Shown: positions 45,106 to 51,393 of the stretch, piece after piece
Layout of the letters: each line of letters begins with the position of its first letter
Numbering within the stretch: the first letter of the stretch is position 1
Source of the DNA: Chelatococcus sambhunathii
GTDB lineage: Bacteria > Pseudomonadota > Alphaproteobacteria > Rhizobiales > Methylopilaceae
Reading direction: 5' to 3'
DNA: 51,393 nucleotides
Assembly (NCBI GenBank): GCA_031316315.1
Contig: JADBEO010000028.1
Location: 1 to 51,393, forward strand
Notes under the pieces: generated by a model
Seen by the model: only the letters and a program-made list of their open reading frames with translations
The model's database searches: none
What the model was told of the DNA's origin: nothing
Translations under genes and position numbers: made by a program

Positions 45106-45669
45106 TCAGCTCGAGGGCGGTCTTGGGAGTTCGGAGGCGGCGGCCGCACGGCCGTCGTCGATCTGAAGCGCGTCGTTGAAGCGATTGAAGAATCCGGCGA
45201 GCGCGATCCGGAGCGTGAGCTCGACGATCTGGCTCTCGCTGAAGCTCGCCCTCAGCCGCTCGAAGATGGCGTCGCGCAGCCCCCAGGCGCGCGTGGTGAC
45301 GAGCGTCGCGTATTCGATGACCAGCCGGTCGGCGTCCTCGAGCGCCGGGTGGTCGAAGCGCGGCAGTTCGGCGATCGCCTCGGCCGGCACGCCCTCGATC
45401 TCGAGCAGCGGCTCGTGCTGCGCGACGCAGTAGGGGCAGGCGTTGAGCTTTGAGACGGTGACGACCGCGAGCTCGACATAGCGCAGCGGCAGGTTCGCCT
45501 TCTCGCGCAGCTCGATCAGCATGCCGTAGAGGCCTTCGAGCGCCGTAGGGCAATGGGCGAGCACCGCCGCCTGGTCGCGAAAGTCGCCATAGCCGGCGGC
45601 GAAACGCTCGTAGAGCTCGGCCACATGCGCCGGCAGCGCGGAGGACGGCAGCGGGGTCACCCTCGGCAT
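45106..45669 (-). CDS. AhpD-like/carboxymuconolactone decarboxylase family protein
   Basis: 187 residues of the AhpD-like alkylhydroperoxidase fold. Glu66 in RYVELAVV precedes the redox motif ACPYCVAQHE (Cys78, Cys81, His85), the Glu-Cys-x2-Cys-x3-His constellation of AhpD/CMD peroxidase-type proteins. It lies inside the ABC operon: its start overlaps the LivM stop (TGATG), and the binding-protein gene follows 13 bp later. It may remove peroxide made by the flavin monooxygenase, or act on the imported compound (inference). Cytoplasmic. Confidence 0.85.
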   Translation of the reverse strand: MPRVTPLPSSALPAHVAELYERFAAGYGDFRDQAAVLAHCPTALEGLYGMLIELREKANLPLRYVELAVVTVSKLNACPYCVAQHEPLLEIEGVPAEAIAELPRFDHPALEDADRLVIEYATLVTTRAWGLRDAIFERLRASFSESQIVELTLRIALAGFFNRFNDALQIDDGRAAAASELPRPPSS

Positions 45670-46589
45670 CAGCGGTCCTCGCCCATATCGTGCAGGAGAT
45701 CGGCGGCGCGGCGCTTCGGTTCGGACGCGATGCCCTGCGGGCGCAGGATGAGCAGCAGCACGATGCCGGCGCCGATCAGGCCAAGCCTCAGCGCCGACAG
45801 CTGCACGCCGTCGATGACGGTCACGAAGTCCTTCAGGAAGCGGGTGCCTTCCAGCAGCGCCATGATCGAACAGGCGCCGATCAGCAGGCCGACGTTCGAG
45901 CCGCGTCCGCCCGCGATCACCGCCATGAAGGCGTAGGCGGTGACGATCGGGGTGAACTGCCCGGGATCGATATAGGTGAGGTAGAAGGCGTGCAGCGCGC
46001 CGGCGATCGCCATCACCGCGCCGCCGACCGCGAACGCCCGCACCCTCAGCGCGAACACGTTCTTGCCGAGCGCGGCCGTCACCGTGGCGTCGTCCCGGAT
46101 CGCCCGCAGGACGCGGCCGAAGGGAGAGCGCGCCATCGCCTCGAGCAGGCAGAACACTAGGGCGACCAGCGCCAGCGCGAACACGATGAACACCGTGTCG
46201 CCGCCGACCGCCTGGCCGAGGGTCGCGAACGGCCGCGGGATGTCGGCGATGCCGAGCGCCCCGTGGGTCAGCCAGTCCTCGTTCAGGATCACGAGCCGCA
46301 CGACCTCGCCGAAGCCGATCGTGACGATGGCGAGGTAGTTCTCCTCCAGCCGGATCGAGAGCAGCGCGAGCCCGGCGCTCAAGATGGCCGACAGCGCGGC
46401 CGCGACGAGCATGGCGGGCAGCCAGCCGACGTACGGCGCGAGCAGAGCGGTCGCGTAGGCGCCGATCGCCACGAAGCCGACGACGCCGAAGTTCACAAGC
46501 CCGGCGAGGCCCCACTGCAGATTGAGCGCGAGCCCGACGAGCGCCGCGACGCAGACGAGGATGGCGATGGTGACGAGATAAGCGATCAT
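45669..46589 (-). CDS. Branched-chain-type ABC permease, LivM-like
   Basis: 306 residues with about ten membrane helices and the LivM family core: ALNLQWGLAGLVNFGVVGFV, RLEENYLAIVTIGFGEVVRL, SPFGRVLRAIRDDATVTAALG and AVIAGGRGSNVG. The end carries the typical RPQGI sequence. It pairs with the LivH-like permease whose stop overlaps its start (ATGA). It forms the inner-membrane pore of the importer. Confidence 0.93.
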   Translation of the reverse strand: MIAYLVTIAILVCVAALVGLALNLQWGLAGLVNFGVVGFVAIGAYATALLAPYVGWLPAMLVAAALSAILSAGLALLSIRLEENYLAIVTIGFGEVVRLVILNEDWLTHGALGIADIPRPFATLGQAVGGDTVFIVFALALVALVFCLLEAMARSPFGRVLRAIRDDATVTAALGKNVFALRVRAFAVGGAVMAIAGALHAFYLTYIDPGQFTPIVTAYAFMAVIAGGRGSNVGLLIGACSIMALLEGTRFLKDFVTVIDGVQLSALRLGLIGAGIVLLLILRPQGIASEPKRRAADLLHDMGEDR

Positions 46590-47449
46590 TTGCGCGCCGC
46601 CTTCGCCCCGAGGAGGCCGTTCGCCCGGAACAGCAGCAGCGCGAGGATCACCGCGAAGCTGACGACCTGGCGGTAGTTGGTCGGGATCACGAGCGCCGAC
46701 ATCTCCTCGGCGACGCCGATCGTCAGCGCGCCGAGAACCGCGCCGATCGGCGAGCCGAGACCGCCGAGGATCGCGGCGGCGAAGATCGCGATCTGGTAGT
46801 TCCAGCCGATCAGCGGGTCGATCGAGCGATCGAGGCCCGCGAGCACGCCGGCCAGACCCAGCAGCGCGCCGACCAGCGCCCAGGTGAGCCGCGCGATGGC
46901 GCGGCGCTCGACCCCGCGCACCGCCGCGAGCGCGGCGTTGTCGGCGACCGCCCGCATCGCCCTGCCGAGCGGGGTGAAGCGCAGCAGCGCGTCGACCAGC
47001 ACCAGGCAGACCACGACCGTAATCGCGATGGTAATCTGCTCCTGGTTGATGCGGACGCCCTGCCAGCGGATCGGCCGGGACAGCGCGACGTCGAAGCCGC
47101 GGCTGGCGTTGCCGAAGAAGAAGCGGCAGACGTTCTCGATCACGAGCGAGACGCCCATCGAGGCGACCAGCAGCGTGATCGAGCCGCGCTGCCGCAGCCG
47201 CTCGAACGCGAACTGGTCGGCGAGCAGCCCGGCGCCCGCGACCGTGACGGCCGCAATCGCGGCCGAGCCCACGAGCGGCGCGCCGAACTGGACGTTGGCG
47301 ACCCAGGCCGCATAGGCCCCGAGCGTCAGCATCGCCCCGACCGCGAAGTTCGCGAATTTCAGGACGCCGAAGATCAGCGTCAGCGCGAGCGCCGGCAGCG
47401 CCAGCAGCAGGCCGGTCACGAGGCCGTTGAAGAACAGCTGCGCGGCCAT
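46586..47449 (-). CDS. Branched-chain-type ABC permease, LivH-like
   Basis: 287 residues, eight or so membrane helices with LivH-family signatures: LALPALALTLIFGVLKFANF near the N-terminus, GSITLLVASMGVSLVIENV, FTPLGRAMRAVADNAALAAV (EAA-like loop) and AAILGGLGSPIGAVLGALTIG. Start ATG 47449, one base after the LivF stop. A longer in-frame start at 47482 would overlap the LivF gene. Confidence 0.93.
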   Translation of the reverse strand: MAAQLFFNGLVTGLLLALPALALTLIFGVLKFANFAVGAMLTLGAYAAWVANVQFGAPLVGSAAIAAVTVAGAGLLADQFAFERLRQRGSITLLVASMGVSLVIENVCRFFFGNASRGFDVALSRPIRWQGVRINQEQITIAITVVVCLVLVDALLRFTPLGRAMRAVADNAALAAVRGVERRAIARLTWALVGALLGLAGVLAGLDRSIDPLIGWNYQIAIFAAAILGGLGSPIGAVLGALTIGVAEEMSALVIPTNYRQVVSFAVILALLLFRANGLLGAKAARK

Positions 47450-47450
47450 C

Positions 47451-48173
47451 TCAGGCCACCTTCGCGAAGAACAGGTCGCCAAGATCGGCCGCCCGGACAG
47501 CGGCGGCGGAGTCGCGCAAGCTGACCTGTCCCGCGACCAGCACCACGGCTTCGTCGGCGATATCGAGCGCCGCCGCGACGTTCTGCTCGACCAGCAGCAC
47601 CGTGACGCCGGCCGCCCGCACCCGGACGATCGCCTCCATGGTCTGGCCGACGATTTTTGGGCTCAGGCCCGCCGACGGCTCGTCGAGCAGCAGCACTTCG
47701 GGATTGGCGAGCAGCGCGCTGGCGAACGCCAGCATCTGGCGCTGGCCGCCCGAGAGGTCGCCCGCCCGCGCCTTGAGGCGCGCCGCGATCTCCGGGAAAA
47801 GCTCCAGCACCCGCTCGCGCTGCCCCGGCCCGACCCCGGCCCGGCCGCGCAGGAATTCGGTCGCGAGCTTCAGGTTCTCGCCGATCGTGAGGCTGGGGAA
47901 GACGTTGGCTTCCTGGGGCACATAAGCGAGGCCGGCCGCGACCCGCTTGGCGGGCGTCTCGGCGGTGACGTCCGCGCCCGTCACCGAGACGCGGCCCTGG
48001 CGGATGTCGAGCAGGCCCGCGAGCGTTTTCACGAAGCTCGACTTGCCGGAGCCGTTCGGCCCGATGACGGCGAGGATCGTCTCAGGGCTCTGGTCGAGCG
48101 ATATCCCGCGCACGATGTCGTCGCCGCGGCCATAGCCGGCGCGCAGGTCGGCGACCGATAGCGCCGGCGCCAC
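47451..48173 (-). CDS. ABC transporter ATPase, LivF-like
   Basis: 240 residues from GTG 48173, two bases after the LivG stop. Walker A GPNGSGKS near residue 39, the signature LSGGQRQMLAFASALLANPE near 140, Walker B VLLLDEPSAGLSP, and the H-loop replaced by VLLVEQN as usual in LivF. The long in-frame region upstream is a shadow of livG. It energises import with the LivG-like subunit. Confidence 0.92.
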   Translation of the reverse strand: MAPALSVADLRAGYGRGDDIVRGISLDQSPETILAVIGPNGSGKSSFVKTLAGLLDIRQGRVSVTGADVTAETPAKRVAAGLAYVPQEANVFPSLTIGENLKLATEFLRGRAGVGPGQRERVLELFPEIAARLKARAGDLSGGQRQMLAFASALLANPEVLLLDEPSAGLSPKIVGQTMEAIVRVRAAGVTVLLVEQNVAAALDIADEAVVLVAGQVSLRDSAAAVRAADLGDLFFAKVA

Positions 48174-48175
48174 GC

Positions 48176-48952
<777 letters not shown>

Positions 48953-48956
48953 GACG

Positions 48957-48974
48957 CGCGCCTTGCAAGGCGCG
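48957..48974. repeat. Perfect 18-bp palindrome over the livG-like ribosome-binding site
   Basis: CGCGCCTTGCAAGGCGCG is a perfect palindrome ending 4 bases upstream of the TTG start. In the livG-like mRNA it can form a 6-bp GC stem with the loop UUGCAA. That would place the AAGG ribosome-binding site partly in the stem, so it could limit translation or serve as a protein-binding dyad. Confidence 0.45.
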
Positions 48975-49094
48975 ATGCAGCGGCCGGGCGAATGCCTATT
49001 TGTCGTGCAAATACCGCTCGAACTCTATGCATCAGCCTAGAAAACATCCTTTCTTCTTCGACACCGCAATTCTATTGAGCCGTGATACGTCAAT

Positions 49095-49121
49095 GCAAAT
49101 TTATATTGCTTTGCACAAAGC
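49095..49121 (+). promoter_or_regulatory. Shared 27-bp operator-like element, copy 2
   Basis: GCAAATTTATATTG, then CTTTG, then CACAAAGC. It ends 20 bp before the LysR start and lies 143 bp upstream of the divergent livG-like start. This copy contains the inverted repeat GCTTTG-CA-CAAAGC (49108-49121) and a GCAAA-N10-TTTGC dyad. The position fits autoregulation by the LysR protein plus control of the ABC operon. Copy 1 is at 43754-43780. Confidence 0.65.
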
Positions 49122-49141
49122 CGAATAATATTTATGTCGCC

Positions 49142-50065
49142 ATGGCGAAGCCGCTTGAAATCTCCCTGCTCAGAACCTTCGTGTTGCTGGTCGAGCAGCG
49201 CAGCGTGACGCGCGTGGCGCGTATGCTGTTTCGGACGCAGCCGGCGATCAGCCTGCAGATCAAGCGCCTCGAAGACGCCGCTGGCCGACCCCTGTTCGAG
49301 ACCGATCTCCGGCATCTCAGGCTGACGCCGCAGGGCGAGACGCTGCTGCCTTACGCGCGCGCCGTGCTGAAGATGCACGACGAGGCGCAGATGAAGCTGG
49401 CGTCGGAGGAGATCGACGGGCGCGTCACGCTCGGCTGCCCGGATCTCTACGCCGCCTATCTCCTACCGGAGACGCTGGCGAGTTTCCGCCGCGCCTATCC
49501 GCGCGTCGAAGTGTCGGTGCGCTGCTCGCTGTCGCGCCAGATCGCGGCCGACATGGACGCCGGCCTCGTCGACGTCGCGATCGCAACCCGGATGCCCGGC
49601 GTTGGCCCGAAGACCGGCGACGCCACGCGGCTGCGCTCGGAGCGGCTGGTCTGGCTCGGCGCGGTCGATGGCGAGGCGCATCGTCGCTCGCCCATGCCGC
49701 TCGCCATGCTGCCGGAGGGCAATCTCTACCGCGACCTCGCGCTCGCGGCGCTGAACGAAGCCGGCGTCGGATGGCGCATCGCCTGCCAGTCGGAGAGCAT
49801 CGCCGGCCTTCAGGCGATGGCGCTCGCGGACGCGGCCGTGGTCGTGCTCTCGGCCTCCGTGCACGCCGACGGTCTCGCGCGGCTCCCGCCGGACGCGGGA
49901 CTGCCGGAACTGCCCGAGGTCGACATCATGCTGTGGCGGCGCACGCATGGGCTCTCGCAGGCGGCGGAGCATTTCGCGCGACATATCGAGCTCGGCGTTT
50001 CGAGCGCGGACGCCGACGGGGCGGAGAACGCCGGCGATGCGTCCCGAGGCGAGGCTGCCGAGTAG
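49142..50065 (+). CDS. LysR-family regulator of the ABC/monooxygenase regulon
   Basis: 307 residues. It has an N-terminal HTH (SLLRTFVLLVEQRSVTRVAR, then MLFRTQPAISLQIKRLEDAAG) and an effector domain from about residue 88 (VTLGCPDLYAAYLLPETLAS). The start is ATG 49142; the frame is open back to 49082, but that part crosses the 27-bp element. It is divergent from the ABC operon. Inferred targets are its own promoter, the importer genes and the LLM monooxygenase/flavin reductase pair. The ligand is unknown. Confidence 0.92.
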   Translation: MAKPLEISLLRTFVLLVEQRSVTRVARMLFRTQPAISLQIKRLEDAAGRPLFETDLRHLRLTPQGETLLPYARAVLKMHDEAQMKLASEEIDGRVTLGCPDLYAAYLLPETLASFRRAYPRVEVSVRCSLSRQIAADMDAGLVDVAIATRMPGVGPKTGDATRLRSERLVWLGAVDGEAHRRSPMPLAMLPEGNLYRDLALAALNEAGVGWRIACQSESIAGLQAMALADAAVVVLSASVHADGLARLPPDAGLPELPEVDIMLWRRTHGLSQAAEHFARHIELGVSSADADGAENAGDASRGEAAE

Positions 50066-50066
50066 A

Positions 50067-50996
50067 TCAGGCGGGCTTTGCCTTCCGGCCGATCACGAGC
50101 GCGACGCCCGTCAGCGTCAGCGTCAGCGCGACGAAATCGCGGACGGTCAGGGGGACGCCGAGGATCGGGGCGGAGGCCAGCACGCCGACCACCGGCACCA
50201 GCAGGGATCCTGTGGCCGCGACCGTCGGAGACAGCCGCCGCACCGCGCCGAACCATGCGAGATAGCAGAGCCCCATCGGGACGGTCGCCATATAGGCCCA
50301 GGCCGCGAGGCCGAGGCCGCTGAGGCGGGCGGCATCTGGCTGCTCGGAAATGAGGCTGAGGGCGATCATCGGGGCGGAGCCGAGCAGCACCTGCCAGGCG
50401 GTCGCGACGACGGGCGGCATCGGCAGAGCCCGGCTCGTCACCACCGTGCCGAGCGCAAACAGGACAGCGGCGGCGAGCGACAGCGCGACGCCGGGAAGCT
50501 TGTCGCCCGAAAGCGTCGAGACGCTGTCGGAGAACAGGACCAACGTCCCGGCGAGACAGAGGCCGAGCGCCGCGATCGCCCACGCGCCAGGCCGCGCGCC
50601 GCGGATCGGCCAGGCGAGCAGCGTCGCCCAGAGCGGCATCGTATACACCAGCAGCGCGCCTTCGCCCGGCGTCAGCCAGAGCAGCGCCATGACCGAAAAG
50701 CCCATGAAGGCGAAGACGTTGGTGAACGCGAGACCGATCAGCCTGGGCCATTCCGCCGTCGGGACGCCGAGCCGGTCGCGTTTCAGCGCCGCGTAAGCGA
50801 ACAGGGCGGCGGCCGCGAACAGGCCGGCCGAGCCTCGCGAGAACAACGGCGGCCAGTCGCGCAGCAGCAGTTTTATGATCGGCCAGTTGAGGCCCCAGCC
50901 GATCGCGGCGAACAGAAGACATGCGACGCCCGCGCGCATATCGCCCGCAGCGCCGCGCGGCGGCGGCAGGGCGACGACGTCAGCGGTGTCCGGCAC
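50067..50996 (-). CDS. EamA-family (DMT) permease
   Basis: 309 residues with ten membrane helices in two EamA repeats: CLLFAAIGWGLNWPIIKLLL near residue 27 and the second repeat from about 165 (GVALSLAAAVLFALGTVVTS). RhaT/YedA-type drug-metabolite transporters usually export amino acids or metabolites. It converges on the LysR gene, with stops 1 bp apart. The start, ATG 50996, overlaps the upstream enoyl-CoA hydratase end by 17 bp, so both are probably in one transcript. Confidence 0.9.
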   Translation of the reverse strand: MPDTADVVALPPPRGAAGDMRAGVACLLFAAIGWGLNWPIIKLLLRDWPPLFSRGSAGLFAAAALFAYAALKRDRLGVPTAEWPRLIGLAFTNVFAFMGFSVMALLWLTPGEGALLVYTMPLWATLLAWPIRGARPGAWAIAALGLCLAGTLVLFSDSVSTLSGDKLPGVALSLAAAVLFALGTVVTSRALPMPPVVATAWQVLLGSAPMIALSLISEQPDAARLSGLGLAAWAYMATVPMGLCYLAWFGAVRRLSPTVAATGSLLVPVVGVLASAPILGVPLTVRDFVALTLTLTGVALVIGRKAKPA

Positions 50997-51393
50997 GATA
51001 GCGGGCGATGCGCTCGTGTAGGCCGGGCGGCGCCAGCGAGCGAACGAGGTCCGCCATGTCGGCGTCGCGCGTGTCGGCCGTGGTGAAGGTCAGAATTCGT
51101 CCCGTCGACTCCGCCGAGAGCCCGCGATGAGCCTCCAGCAGCGCCGCGGCGGTGGCCTCGAACTCGGACGGCTCGACGAGATGGGTGACGAGGCCGAGCC
51201 TCAGCGCCTCTTCGGCCGTCACGGTGCGATTCTCGAGCAGGACCGAGCGCGCGGCGTCGGTGCCGACGAGGTTGGCGAGCCGCCGCGTTCCGAGCGCCAC
51301 CCCGAAGCGGAACCCGGGAAAGCGGAACCTCGCCTGCGGAGACGCGATCCGGTACGTGCAGGCGGCGGAAAGGTCGGCGCCCGCCCCAAACGC
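50980..51393 (-). CDS. Enoyl-CoA hydratase/isomerase family protein, C-terminal part
   Basis: 137 codons are inside the window and the 5' end is beyond the right edge. It opens with AFGAGADLSAACTYRIASPQ, which corresponds to the crotonase GAG-containing segment, and continues with FRFGVALGTRRLANLVG and TVTAEEALRLGLVTHLVEPSE. Oxyanion-hole and catalytic positions cannot be fully judged from this part. It may process an acyl-CoA in a catabolic pathway. The stop overlaps the EamA start by 17 bp. Confidence 0.85.
   Translation of the reverse strand, partial: AFGAGADLSAACTYRIASPQARFRFPGFRFGVALGTRRLANLVGTDAARSVLLENRTVTAEEALRLGLVTHLVEPSEFEATAAALLEAHRGLSAESTGRILTFTTADTRDADMADLVRSLAPPGLHERIARYRAGHR

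Noticed and set aside
49082-49141. Upstream extension of the LysR protein by 20 residues
   Set aside because: The extension reads through the conserved 27-bp element and has no similarity to LysR N-termini; the ATG at 49142 directly precedes the HTH.

Overview
The window is about 51 kb of GC-rich DNA from an alphaproteobacterium, most likely a member of the Hyphomicrobiales (Rhizobiales). Reasons: the coxMNOP-like alternative oxidase with a fused subunit I-III, a HWE-family histidine kinase fused to CheB/CheR, an ECF sigma factor of the kind found beside such kinases, Tat-exported isoquinoline-type molybdoenzymes, and extensive ATGA/GTGA gene overlaps. The genus cannot be fixed from the sequence alone. 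No rRNA, complete tRNA, CRISPR array, transposase or integrase was seen. All calls come from reading sequence and translated motifs; no database was searched.

Layout. (1) 0.3-6.0 kb, minus strand: a terminal oxidase operon (lipoprotein subunit II with CuA and cytochrome c, fused subunit I+III, small membrane subunit, CtaG assembly factor, triheme cytochrome c). Subunit I lacks the recognisable K-channel residues. (2) 7.0-15.2 kb, plus strand: complete kdpFABCDE high-affinity K+ uptake operon with its sensor kinase and regulator, plus very small membrane ORFs. (3) 15.2-17.9 kb: a BLUF protein with substituted flavin-binding residues and a PAS-GGDEF-EAL protein. (4) 18.1-27.7 kb: a catabolism/detoxification block. 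It holds AraC and a serine hydrolase, an MhqO-like ring-cleaving dioxygenase divergent from a LysR gene, and a six-gene minus-strand operon (cysteine hydrolase, XapX protein, Tat-type amidohydrolase with a Cys/His-rich tail, MFS-ABM fusion, alginate-export-family porin, GlcG/HbpS protein). (5) 28.0-34.2 kb: a signalling block with a CheB-CheR-PAS-HWE hybrid kinase, a conserved small protein, a second CheB with a zinc-ribbon tail, a frameshifted response regulator and an ECF sigma factor with an unusual N-terminal extension. (6) 34.3-41.7 kb: a truncated efflux outer-membrane protein, a GlxA-type regulator, an SDR plus two-subunit isoquinoline 1-oxidoreductase-like enzyme, a secreted alpha/beta hydrolase, a secreted cupin and an Lrp regulator. 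(7) 41.8-50.1 kb: a flavin reductase and LLM monooxygenase pair, a complete branched-chain-type ABC importer with an embedded AhpD-like protein, and a LysR regulator. (8) The right edge has an EamA permease and a truncated enoyl-CoA hydratase.

The most interesting signal is in region 7. A 27-bp element occurs twice with 25 identities, once just upstream of the LysR gene (and of the divergent ABC operon) and once upstream of the LLM monooxygenase gene 5.3 kb away. This suggests one LysR regulator controls uptake and flavin-dependent oxidation of the same unknown organic N- or S-compound. The amidohydrolase/XapX/cysteine-hydrolase/transporter operon in region 4 is the other good candidate for a poorly described pathway.
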